Source: JBGPIK01 sp041484845 (GTDB taxonomy: Bacteria > Desulfobacterota > Binatia > UBA9968). Taken from it: a stretch of DNA of 16,263 bases. The stretch lies in the NCBI GenBank assembly GCA_041484845.1, contig JBGPIK010000119.1, forward strand, positions 1 to 16,263, written 5' to 3'. How positions within the stretch are numbered: position 1 is the first letter of the stretch; every line of letters begins with the position of its first letter. This document shows, one piece after another, positions 8,331 to 15,393 of this stretch. The notes below the pieces were generated by a model, which ran no database searches, was not told the origin of the DNA, and was given only the letters and a program-made list of their open reading frames with translations. A program made the position numbers and the translations under genes.

Positions 8331-8373
8331 CTTCGTTCGTCCTTACGGCGTCGTCACTTGCCGTATAACGAAG
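8331..8373 (+). promoter_or_regulatory. Two-tier hairpin between an SBP gene and the TAXI gene
   Basis: An outer 7-bp stem (CTTCGTT 8331-8337 with AACGAAG 8367-8373) encloses an inner 6-bp stem (TACGGC 8344-8349 with GCCGTA 8360-8365) and a 10-nt loop. There is an asymmetric internal loop and no T-tract after it, so it is not a standard intrinsic terminator. It sits 24 nt past one stop and 55 nt before the TAXI start, and could be a processing or attenuation structure, or an operator. Confidence 0.33.
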
Positions 8374-8427
8374 GCACATGCCACAATCACGCACCACTAT
8401 GAAACTTTTTTCGCGTAGGAGATCAAC

Positions 8428-9456
8428 ATGAACACCGTGAAGCACCGCTACAGCGCGGAGATCCAGCGCACCAAGGGACTGCTGGAGCTGGCCGCCGCTC
8501 TCTACGATACCTCTCTCTCTTTTCAAACCACGCGCGCGGCCGAGCAAGCTATTCAAACGGAATCGCACGTCGGTTATTCGCTCACGCTCGCGCTCACGGC
8601 TACGCGCGAAAAAGGCATTTCTTTCTCGTTTGCGGCGGATGGCTTCCGAGAGCTTCAGGCGGTTAGCCGGGGGACGCTGTCGCTCGCCTGGATCAATCCT
8701 TCGGTCGCGGCGACCATGGCCTTCAAGGGCAAAGGGCTATTCTCGAAGCGGCAGCCGATCAGGACCATCGCGGTATTTCCTTCGTACGACGTCATGGCGT
8801 TTGCCGTCCACGAGTCTACGGGAATCACTTCGCTGGCCCAGATCAAGAAGGAGCGCGTCCCGCTCAGGGTCTCGACCGGGATCGTTTCGAAGTCGTCTCT
8901 CGTCTACAGTCCGACGATGTTCACCGTGAATGCGGTCATGAAAGCCGCCGGCTTTACTTTCGCGAACATCCGCCAGTGGGGAGGCAAAGTTCAATCCGTT
9001 TCACGGCCGAGCCACCCGGACCGGCGCGATGCCATCGAGAAAGGAGCGATCAATGCGATCTTCGACGAGGGCATCAAGAGCTGGGGGCAAAGCGCCATCG
9101 ACGCCGGCTTCCGCTACCTGCCGGTGGAGGGAACCATTCTAAAACGTTTGACGGCGATGGGCTACCGCCTGTCCTGTGTGCCCAAGTCCCGGTTTCCTGC
9201 CCTGCCCAATGACGTGCCGACGGTGGACTTCAGCGGCTGGCCCATGGTGGTCCGCGCGGATATGCCGGAAAAAGTGGCTTACGCTCTTTGCGAAGCGATC
9301 GAGTCGCGCAAAGCGCTCATGCCGACGGACAACTTCAAACCGCTCGATATGGCGCAACTCTGCGCCAACGATGAGGAAGCACCGTACGACGTTCCGCTCC
9401 ATCCTGGAGCGAAGCGGTTTTACCTGGAAAAGGGTTATTTCAAATCAGGCCGGTAA
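8428..9456 (+). CDS. TAXI-family TRAP solute-binding-like protein without signal peptide
   Basis: This 342-residue protein resembles the TAXI family of TRAP receptors. Around residues 45-105 it carries the first-lobe pattern leading to 'RGTLSLAWINPSVAATMAFKG' (the 'G-a-l-a-l' segment). It ends with PLHPGAKRFYLEKGYF, the very characteristic TAXI C-terminus. Unlike normal TAXI receptors it has no signal peptide or N-terminal hydrophobic core: it opens MNTVKHRYSAEIQRTKGLLE, a charged helix. An in-frame TAG at 8416-8418 rules out an upstream extension, and a GTAGGAG site 8 nt before the ATG supports the start. It should therefore be cytoplasmic unless it uses a non-classical route. No TRAP membrane (4TM-12TM) gene is nearby. 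It could be an intracellular ligand sensor or a receptor that has lost export; I cannot decide. Confidence 0.85.
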   Translation: MNTVKHRYSAEIQRTKGLLELAAALYDTSLSFQTTRAAEQAIQTESHVGYSLTLALTATREKGISFSFAADGFRELQAVSRGTLSLAWINPSVAATMAFKGKGLFSKRQPIRTIAVFPSYDVMAFAVHESTGITSLAQIKKERVPLRVSTGIVSKSSLVYSPTMFTVNAVMKAAGFTFANIRQWGGKVQSVSRPSHPDRRDAIEKGAINAIFDEGIKSWGQSAIDAGFRYLPVEGTILKRLTAMGYRLSCVPKSRFPALPNDVPTVDFSGWPMVVRADMPEKVAYALCEAIESRKALMPTDNFKPLDMAQLCANDEEAPYDVPLHPGAKRFYLEKGYFKSGR

Positions 9457-9490
9457 AAATGGCCCGTCGCCATCGGAAACACTGAAACAT

Positions 9491-9525
9491 GAAAGCTGAA
9501 GATGAAAATCTCCGCTTTCGTTTTT
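9491..9525 (+). terminator. Rho-independent terminator after the TAXI gene
   Basis: GAAAGC (9491-9496) pairs with GCTTTC (9514-9519), with an inner AGAT/ATCT pairing, and is followed by GTTTTT. It sits about 35 nt after the TAXI stop and separates that transcript from the next SBP gene. The stem is AT-rich and modest in strength. Confidence 0.5.
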
Positions 9526-9534
9526 GCTACCCTT

Positions 9535-9562
9535 TTGACCGGCTTGCGAGAATTTTTTTAAC
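9535..9562 (+). promoter_or_regulatory. Candidate promoter for the last SBP gene
   Basis: TTGACC (9535-9540) is followed after 16 nt by TTTAAC (9557-9562), just after the terminator and about 50 nt before the SBP start. The -10 match is moderate (four of six), so this is a weak call supported mainly by position. Confidence 0.3.
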
Positions 9563-9611
9563 ACGATCAGTCATACGGGTCGATTGAACTAACCAACGTA
9601 AAAAAGGAGTC

Positions 9612-10619
9612 ATGATGATGAACTTCGCCGGTTCGATGATGAATCTTGCTCTTCTTTGCATGATCGCGATTCAAATGGTTGCGGCTCCGGCTACAGCGCA
9701 AAGCGTAAAGATCAAAATGGGGGCCGCCTCGAGCCCGCCGATCCTCGACACGATCACGCCTTACGTCGCGGTTGAGAAGGGCTTTTTCAAGAAATACGGA
9801 TTAGACGTAGAGATCGTCGAGTTCCGCGGCGATGTCGTGGCCACCAAGGCGGTGCTTTCGAATGACATCGACGTGCTCCTTAACGTCGGCGCGACTTCAG
9901 CCATCGTGAGTGCGGCGCAGGGGGCGAAAATCCGCGCCTGGCTGGTACCCCATCCGGTCACTCCCTATCACTTCGTCGCGCGGAAGGACTCCGGCGGCAC
10001 GATCCGTGGCCTGCTCGGCAAGACGATCGCGGTATCCGGCATCGGCGCGGTCTCCTATCACATCCCGCGCATCATCCTGGAGAAAAACGGAGTCGATCCT
10101 GAAAAAGTCAACTATGTGGTCGCCGGCTCTAACGCAGACCGCTTCAGGGCGCTCATCAGCGGCAAGGCCGACGCCGCGATGGTGAGCACGATCGAGGCGG
10201 CCAAGCTGGACGGTTTTCCGGAACTCGTAAACCTGGTCGTCGTGGCGAAGGTCGTGCCGGAGATTCCTTTCATCTTCAGCATTGCCCGGGAAGACTATAT
10301 CCAGAAAAATTCCGAGACGATGTACCGGCTCGCCAAGGCCGTGATCGAAACCAGTCGGTGGATCGCGGCCAACAAGGCGGGCACGGTGGAGGTCGCCGCT
10401 AAGGTCATCCCGGATGAGAAGCCGGAGATCCTCAGCAAGGCCTACGATCTAGCGGATCCTCACCTGTGGGGCGTGAATGGAGATATTTCGCAGGCCGCCT
10501 ACAAGTATACCGTCGATTTTCTCCTCAAGGTCGGCTTCATGAAGGAGCCTGTCGCCTACGACAAACTCTTCGATCACCGTTTCGTCGACCGGGCGCTTAA
10601 AGAATTGGGAAGAAAATAG
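9612..10619 (+). CDS. ABC transporter substrate-binding protein, NMT1/TauA type
   Basis: This SBP of about 335 residues has a signal peptide (about 1-30, ending near ATAQS). The mature part begins VKIKMGAASSPPILDTITPY, then 'VEKGFFKKYGLDVEIVEF', then 'LSNDIDVLLNVGATSAIVSA'. The linker 'LLGKTIAVSGIGAVSYHIPR' matches the lobe-crossing motif, and the end is DHRFVDRALKELGRK. Three ATG codons in a row (9612, 9615, 9618) follow AGGAG at 9605-9609; the first is very close to it, so 9615 or 9618 may be the true start. The gene ends 50 bp before a convergent minus-strand gene. Bases 10392-10459 recur at 14050-14117 inside a wrecked gene with only silent changes, so a close homologue of this gene once existed. 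The ligand is unknown and no transporter partner is present. Confidence 0.9.
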   Translation: MMMNFAGSMMNLALLCMIAIQMVAAPATAQSVKIKMGAASSPPILDTITPYVAVEKGFFKKYGLDVEIVEFRGDVVATKAVLSNDIDVLLNVGATSAIVSAAQGAKIRAWLVPHPVTPYHFVARKDSGGTIRGLLGKTIAVSGIGAVSYHIPRIILEKNGVDPEKVNYVVAGSNADRFRALISGKADAAMVSTIEAAKLDGFPELVNLVVVAKVVPEIPFIFSIAREDYIQKNSETMYRLAKAVIETSRWIAANKAGTVEVAAKVIPDEKPEILSKAYDLADPHLWGVNGDISQAAYKYTVDFLLKVGFMKEPVAYDKLFDHRFVDRALKELGRK

Positions 10620-10669
10620 CGGGGAGCTGTGAAATCCCGGTCTGAAAACAACTATTCCAATGGTGGATG

Positions 10670-13300
10670 CTACGGCTCACGCGTGATTGTGAATTCCGAG
10701 CGCATCAGAACAACGACGTAAGGATTCCAGGTCGACATAACGTAATACAGATTGAGATTTCCACCTTCCACCCGGGTGAACCGCTCGATGACGTACGGAG
10801 CATAGGCACCACCGCGAACCGCTTCAGGCTTTGCCTGGCCCTTGCCGATGACCGGCCTGGCCAAACCATCAACCGGATTGGCGCTCGGATTGTGGATGAA
10901 TGTGCCCAAAGCGCCATCACGCACGGCGTTGAAAATAGTCTGCGGCTCGCTCCACGGCCCCCACGGCGCGCGCGAATACGAGAACTCAACTCCGGCGGGC
11001 GCCGGCGCGCGACTGTCGAAGGTCATCAGCCAAAGACCGAGATCCTTGCACCAGGTGACCGAGAGGTCACCCATCGTGCCATTCTGGATAATCGGCTTGG
11101 CATCAGATTCGTGTTCACTCCAGGTTGGCGCACCCGCTGCGTCGCTACCAGTGAAATAGCGGGTGCCCTCACCGGTCTCGAAATGTGATACAGTAACAAT
11201 CGAGAGATAAGCATCACTCTGACGATAAAGGCCTGTCCCCCACATCATGACGAACGGCCCGCCGGGAGGCATGCCTGCTATCGACCCGGGATCACTCTGG
11301 GCGTGTAACGACATCTTGATAATTCGACCGATTGGAAGTTGAGAAATCGTGCGCAGCGGCTTGAACGTGGCGGGCGGAGTAAATTTCGTGAGCACGGAGC
11401 GATCAGTGGATCGATCCGGCGAATGGTTCGTACTCGCGACGACGTACATTTGCCCGCCGAGACTGATGCCCGCCACAGGTACTTCGAACGGTCCCATTCG
11501 GATGCCTGGGGGCTGGATGGTCAGGTAATCCTTACCGACCGTCAGAAAATCCAACCGCACACCCCGCTCCGCAACGCGGGCCTCAGTCGTCGCGATCGTG
11601 TCGAGTGCCCGGTCCAGACGCCCGACGGTATCGCCGAACAGGAAATACGCGCGCCCCTCGTGCTCGAAGGAATAGCCGAGGTCCGTGCCCTGCAATCCGT
11701 ACCGTGTGACGGTCCGGCTCAACGTCGGTTGATGCCGCTCTTTGTCCTCGTCTCCGATGAGTTGTTCGAGTTTTTTGGTAGAGCCGGGCACATAGCGGAT
11801 GACCGGCGCGCTCGCCATGCTCTCTGGAGCAGCGGGGACGGCCGATTTCACTGCACGCATGGCAGGTTCCCGGACGGCATCCGCCATCGCGTCATTGCCG
11901 CCAGCATTAGGATGAAGGGGCTCCGCTGAACCGGCCCGCGCGAGCGTCAGCTGCACACTCTCGAAAATCGCCGTCTTGTAGTTTGGGAATAACCCGGTGG
12001 GAAAACTGCTGAAATAGACGCGCGGCGCCGGACCACCGACCGTTGGGTCTCCGGCCTCGCCTAGGAAAGTCGGGTAATAAAGCGTGCGGCCTCTCTCGTA
12101 GTAGGGAGCGCCTATGGGGCCGGACCAATGGATCAGGTCACTCGAGGCCCGCACCTTGATGCCCGCGCGGGACTGGTAGACGGCCAGATACACATCGAAG
12201 CTTTTGTCATAGATCACTTGGGCGCCTCCAGGCTCGTCGCTCCAAAGCGGCAGGTATTTGCCGGCGCTACCCGACCCGTCGGGCCTGTCGCCGGTGGCGG
12301 GCTGGATCCAGGGATCGGGCGACGCTCCGTCGTACTTCTTGAACACCTTGGCGACCTTGTGCGGATCGTCGGAGAGCGCGGCCGCGACTACATCCGCGTA
12401 GCGCGCTCGCGCGATGCCCATGCAGATGGCGGCGGCGCACGCGCCGGGCAACCCCGGCGAGAAATCGGTGTAGAAGAGATAGAAATAGGCGCCGCTCGGA
12501 TCCGTGGGTGGGTTGTCGATGTGCTTGCCGTTCGCATCGGCGACCACCAGAGAGCCGTAGCCAACGGCCATGTTGGTACCGCCGCCAGTGAAGACCGACA
12601 TCGGCTGGCTCGGCTGGAGGATCTGCCCGGCAACCTTGAAAGTCTTCCCATCGTCGATCGATATCGCTAACCCGAGGGAAGAATAGAAGCAGTTCACTTT
12701 AGAGCCGGCGCCCCCGAGAACGTTGCACTTGTAATCTGAGGTGGCCGGGTTTTGCCACCAGACCTCGCCGTGGAAAGGCATAAACCATCCGCTCTTCCCC
12801 CCGCTCGCAAAGCGCACGACCTGCCCACCACCGGCATAATCTTTATCGAAGACCCAGCCCGCTGGGCCGTCCCCGGGTCCGAATAACCTCCTGCAACCGT
12901 TGCTTCCGGTGACATGATCGAGCGTACCGGTGAACGTGAATACCCCCTTGACGCGCGGGGTGCCTGCGCACGAGGACGTAGAGCCGGCGGTGCCAAAGAA
13001 GGTGTAGCCCGTGCCGCCCGAGGGGATGGCTCCGAACTGACCGTCCGAGGGGCCGAAGGCAAAACCGTAGCTTTCGAGCTCGGTGTGCGTCGCGAAGGTT
13101 ACCGCCGAGCCGAACACGCCGCGGATGTCCGTCACCCCCAACGTGCCCGGTGTGGGAGCAGCGACAGCAGGTTTCACATCCTGACCTGTCAATGCGCGGG
13201 GCGGTTTGGCAACATCGCTAACATTGCTCTCCTGCGCCAACGCGGCAATGGACACACACGCTAACGCAAGAAGTACGGCGATGCGATTAATTGGGCGCAT
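10670..13300 (-). CDS. Secreted two-domain beta-propeller-like protein with C-terminal DUF4185-like half
   Basis: This 876-residue exported protein has a clear signal peptide (1-22, cleavage after ALA). Residues about 60-455 form a first propeller-like region resembling glycoside-hydrolase five-bladed folds, with many G-W/Y-F strands and paired Cys (111, 136, 192, 204, 288, 293). A low-complexity Ala/Pro linker (456-510) joins a second half (about 510-876) whose YFLFGDTVGRLD (552-563) is the DUF4185-type motif. The end, MSTWNPYVVVLMRSEFTITR, is shared with the wreck next door. The AAGGAA site before ATG 13300 supports the start. The family may bind or cleave polysaccharide, but I see no firmly assignable catalytic residues, so no activity is claimed. 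It converges on an SBP gene with a 50-bp gap and shares strand with four other exported-type genes or remnants. Confidence 0.75.
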   Translation of the reverse strand: MRPINRIAVLLALACVSIAALAQESNVSDVAKPPRALTGQDVKPAVAAPTPGTLGVTDIRGVFGSAVTFATHTELESYGFAFGPSDGQFGAIPSGGTGYTFFGTAGSTSSCAGTPRVKGVFTFTGTLDHVTGSNGCRRLFGPGDGPAGWVFDKDYAGGGQVVRFASGGKSGWFMPFHGEVWWQNPATSDYKCNVLGGAGSKVNCFYSSLGLAISIDDGKTFKVAGQILQPSQPMSVFTGGGTNMAVGYGSLVVADANGKHIDNPPTDPSGAYFYLFYTDFSPGLPGACAAAICMGIARARYADVVAAALSDDPHKVAKVFKKYDGASPDPWIQPATGDRPDGSGSAGKYLPLWSDEPGGAQVIYDKSFDVYLAVYQSRAGIKVRASSDLIHWSGPIGAPYYERGRTLYYPTFLGEAGDPTVGGPAPRVYFSSFPTGLFPNYKTAIFESVQLTLARAGSAEPLHPNAGGNDAMADAVREPAMRAVKSAVPAAPESMASAPVIRYVPGSTKKLEQLIGDEDKERHQPTLSRTVTRYGLQGTDLGYSFEHEGRAYFLFGDTVGRLDRALDTIATTEARVAERGVRLDFLTVGKDYLTIQPPGIRMGPFEVPVAGISLGGQMYVVASTNHSPDRSTDRSVLTKFTPPATFKPLRTISQLPIGRIIKMSLHAQSDPGSIAGMPPGGPFVMMWGTGLYRQSDAYLSIVTVSHFETGEGTRYFTGSDAAGAPTWSEHESDAKPIIQNGTMGDLSVTWCKDLGLWLMTFDSRAPAPAGVEFSYSRAPWGPWSEPQTIFNAVRDGALGTFIHNPSANPVDGLARPVIGKGQAKPEAVRGGAYAPYVIERFTRVEGGNLNLYYVMSTWNPYVVVLMRSEFTITREP

Positions 13301-13325
13301 GGCGGTTCCTTTGGAGCTATTTTAC

Positions 13326-13478
13326 TCAATACCAGGCGCGAAATCCCGTCGAGCCGGCGCCGTAACGTCGGTCTTTACTACGACGCCCGAATTGGCCCAC
13401 CTGAGCCGCCATGGCCAGCGTGGGCTCGTACTCGACCAGCCGTTCATGCCATTGAAATTCTGAGCCTGCAATCTCCTG
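13326..13478 (-). other. Protein-like open frame overlapping the tail of the wrecked gene
   Basis: Between an in-frame TAG (13479-13481) and a TGA (13326-13328), 50 minus-strand codons read in a protein-like way (including FQWHERLVEYEPTLAMAAQ). This is a different frame from the tail of the DUF4185 remnant (which ends at 13322) and has no start codon. It may be the 3' fragment of another lost gene, or chance. I do not recognise the family. Confidence 0.22.
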
Positions 13479-13745
13479 CTAGAAGCTAATTCACCTACAT
13501 CGTCATCGCCGACCGGATTCCCCGCGCGTGTGATCGTAAAATCGGATTCCATCTTCACGACTGTGTAGGGATTCCAGGTCGACAGGGTGTAGTAAATCGA
13601 CAGCTTGCCATCGTTGATTTTTGTGAAGCGCTCGATCACGTAGGGCGCGTAGTCGGCGCCGCGCGTCTTCTGGGGGTCATTGCCCCCGATAGTAGGCCCA
13701 CCGATACCGTCATCGGGGACGTTACTCGGGTCGTGAAGGGCTTGG

Positions 13746-13873
13746 TACGGGACGTTGTTGACTATATTGACAAGCTCGTCCCCCTTCGGGTTGAGAACTC
13801 CAGAGACGCTCTAACTTGGCCTACGGTTCGACCTATGGGCAGATGCTGTCAATATAGTCAACAACGTCCCGTA
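13746..13873. repeat. Perfect 27-bp inverted repeat around a 74-bp centre
   Basis: The arm at 13746-13772 (starting TACGGGACGTTG) is the exact reverse complement of 13847-13873. The left arm is coding sequence of the remnant (VNIVNNVPY on the minus strand); the right arm encodes the same peptide on the plus strand in different flanks. This looks like a short inverted duplication, not ordinary transposon ends, because one arm lies within conserved coding sequence and no flanking target duplication is visible. Confidence 0.8.
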
Positions 13874-14049
13874 GTATCCGCCCCGAATTTCGTCGCCGGC
13901 ACGCGCGCGAGATAGACGTCACTCTTGCGGTACTCTCCCGCCCCCCACATGAGGACCGCCTCCTCTTCAGGTGGGAAGTGATCGAATCCACCAAAGGCCT
14001 GATGGAGCGCCATCTCGATGAACTTGCCACCCGGACGCGCTGAGATGGC

Positions 14050-14117
14050 GTTGCCGCTAAGGTCATCCCGGATGAGAAGCCGGAGATCCTCAGCAAGGCC
14101 TACGATCTGGCGGATCC
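14050..14117 (+). pseudogene. 68-bp fragment of an SBP gene inserted in the wreck
   Basis: Bases 14050-14117 match 10392-10459 of the SBP gene at 9612-10619 with two mismatches (14052 and 14109). Both fall at third codon positions and are silent (Val GTC to GTT, Leu CTA to CTG), and the next codon is CCA against CCT, again Pro. The fragment encodes VAAKVIPDEKPEILSKAYDL and ADP. Homology stops sharply on both sides. It therefore derives from a homologue diverged under selection, not from a fresh copy of the gene in this window. Confidence 0.85.
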
Positions 14118-14205
14118 ACCCGCAATAATCGCCGATCTTTGCATTATCCGTGTAGGCTGCACCGGCGCTATCCTCACAGAGTTAAAGGATCACTCAAAAA
14201 AACAT

Positions 14206-14604
14206 TCAATCGAGTTTTCTGAAGCTTGTTTTATAACCGGTTTTGGTCCTGCACTGCAAAGCGTTATCCGCCAACGTGCAATTATAATGCACTACCGATT
14301 GAGGGAAAGCAGACGGGAAGAACGTCTCTAGCACAACGTGGTTACCGTTTACAGTTCCAGTTACCTCAGGGTGGGCACTTTTCCCTCTCAAGGGAATAAC
14401 ACCAGACCCGCGAACTTGATTGTCCTTATCGACCGTAAGTGTCATTGTCAGCTCGCCGCCTGCCGGCGGTTGCCCCTCCCATTTACCATTGAGCCAACTG
14501 TTATCGACTTGCTCCGCGCTTGCGGCTAGGGTGAATGGACTGCACACCGTCAGAAACAAAACGCTAAAGATCACACCCGTGAGTGATTGTATGCTGATCT
14601 TCAT
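14206..14604 (-). CDS. Small exported hypothetical protein
   Basis: This 132-residue protein has an N-terminal signal peptide (about 1-30; hydrophobic core GVIFSVLFLTV, cleavage near AASA-E). The mature part of about 100 residues opens SWLNGKWEGQPP and is rich in alternating hydrophobic/polar strands, as in small lipocalin-like or beta-sandwich domains. Two Cys (109 and 118, in YNCTLADNALQC) could form a disulfide in the periplasm. An AGGAGGG site lies 9-10 nt before the ATG. It follows the DUF1566 gene by 82 bp on the same strand, so the two may share a transcript. A run of seven T residues (minus strand, 14202-14196) just after the stop could mark termination, but I see no strong stem before it. 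I do not recognise the family and assign no function. Confidence 0.75.
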   Translation of the reverse strand: MKISIQSLTGVIFSVLFLTVCSPFTLAASAEQVDNSWLNGKWEGQPPAGGELTMTLTVDKDNQVRGSGVIPLRGKSAHPEVTGTVNGNHVVLETFFPSAFPQSVVHYNCTLADNALQCRTKTGYKTSFRKLD

Positions 14605-14686
14605 TATTCTTTACCCTCCTGTGTGAACCGATTTTCAGAGATCTTTGAATTTCTCGCCAACCACCGAACCATCGCCTACAGCCCGC

Positions 14687-15208
14687 TCACTGAGGATCGA
14701 CACCCTGTCCGCCACGCACACACCAGGCATTAAGCTGGTTTGCCTTGCCAAGGCCGTTGACCACGATGCCTGCGATATTGATGAAGTCTACGGACCACGC
14801 GGCAAGGTTGTTGTTGGCGTCGGAAGTAGCCGACCAGTAGACGTTACCCTGCACATTGCTAAAGGGGTTGCTAGGAGGAAGAAGCTCTACGGTAGCTGGA
14901 TCCACAAGGGTCGCCAACTCCTGAATCGTGGGAAGCCGCCATCCCAAGCGATTACCCTTCCTCACCTGATTACAATGATTCTGGGCTTCATTCCATTTGA
15001 AGACTCGTGTTGTCTCAATTGACTGTTCCCAGACGAGCCCGGTTTCATTATCCAGGACAGCCTCGCTGTTGAACTGCGTTAGCACCGTAAAGCGTTTGTT
15101 GGGGCCTAACTTCTCCGACCAGCTTGGAAAAGAGGGTGCCGCATGCACTACTGGGATAAGGATGAAAAAAGCAACAAAGGCGATCGCAGTTGAATAAAGA
15201 CTCTTCAT
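14687..15208 (-). CDS. Secreted DUF1566-domain protein
   Basis: This 173-residue protein has a signal peptide (about 1-23, cleavage near VHA-A) followed by one DUF1566 domain, a C-type-lectin-like/FGE-like fold common in exported bacterial proteins. The hallmark motifs are in order: LDNETGLVWEQ (52-62), GWRLPTIQEL (89-98), YWSATSD (124-130), and WCVRGG (162-167) at the C-terminus. An AAGGAGA site precedes ATG 15208. The domain often appears in surface or adhesion proteins, but its ligand is not known here. The gene lies downstream of a propeller-like gene, after a 185-bp gap rich in hairpins, and upstream of a small exported protein, all on the minus strand. This fits a set of cell-surface or extracellular products; a shared function is inference. 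Confidence 0.88.
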   Translation of the reverse strand: MKSLYSTAIAFVAFFILIPVVHAAPSFPSWSEKLGPNKRFTVLTQFNSEAVLDNETGLVWEQSIETTRVFKWNEAQNHCNQVRKGNRLGWRLPTIQELATLVDPATVELLPPSNPFSNVQGNVYWSATSDANNNLAAWSVDFINIAGIVVNGLGKANQLNAWCVRGGQGVDPQ

Positions 15209-15250
15209 GGTAATTCTCCTTTTTCGTAAAGTTCATTCTCACTTGTGAAA

Positions 15251-15331
15251 CCCCTCACTGGGGCCTGTACAAGATTCAAGTCATTACCTCCGGCAGAGCT
15301 GGAGGCTTGCCGCTTGCTCGTCCCTTAAGGG
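15251..15331. repeat. Cluster of three short palindromes between two exported-protein genes
   Basis: Three hairpin-forming sequences lie within 81 bp: CCCC-TCACT-GGGG (15251-15263); CCTCCGG-CAGAG-CTGGAGG (15287-15305, 7-bp stem with one G-T pair, 5-nt loop); and the perfect palindrome CCCTTAAGGG (15322-15331). None has a T-tract typical of an intrinsic terminator. They could be REP-like repeats, a structured leader for the DUF1566 gene, or a transcript-stabilising region after the upstream gene. Confidence 0.4.
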
Positions 15332-15393
15332 GGCTTCTTCATAAACGGGTTAAGATAGATTTGTATCACATTCACTCCGACAATCTCGATTTC

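Larger units (their letters stand above)
13526..14170 (-). pseudogene. Broken, rearranged DUF4185-like remnant
   Basis: Three blocks match the second half of the 876-residue neighbour. Block 1 (about 13526-13775) reads VNIVNNVPYQALHDPSNV... then ADYAPYVIERF and STWNPYTVVKMESDFTITR, the expected C-terminus. Block 2 (about 13875-14049), in a different frame, reads RPGGKFIEMALH...VLMWGAGEYRKSDVYLARV. It matches IGRIIKMSLH...FVMMWGTGLYRQSDAYLSIV at residues 658-702 of the neighbour. Block 3 (about 14118-14170) reads TDNAKIGD, possibly matching QNGTMGD. In an intact gene block 3 should follow block 2, but here it precedes it, so the order is scrambled. A 27-bp inverted repeat and a 68-bp SBP-gene fragment sit at the block borders. 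There is no start codon, no signal peptide and no N-terminal half, so it cannot make an intact family protein. Confidence 0.72.

Noticed and set aside
8399..8431. Ten-codon frame (MKLFSRRRST) overlapping the TAXI start as a possible leader peptide
   Set aside because: It has no ribosome site of its own and contains the TAXI gene's Shine-Dalgarno site; it is too short to support.
10667..12670. Several plus-strand frames of 170-200 codons opposite the 876-residue gene
   Set aside because: They are GC-rich antisense shadows of a gene with a signal peptide, good ribosome site and family motifs.
13746..13873. Inverted repeat as terminal repeats of a MITE or insertion sequence
   Set aside because: One arm is conserved coding sequence of the remnant and no target-site duplication flanks the unit.
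15284..15331. Minus-strand sequence partly resembling a GEMM (c-di-GMP-I) riboswitch (GGGACG ... AAGCCTCC)
   Set aside because: The conserved 5' part (GGCAAACC) is missing, and the spacing and 3' closing stem do not fit the class.
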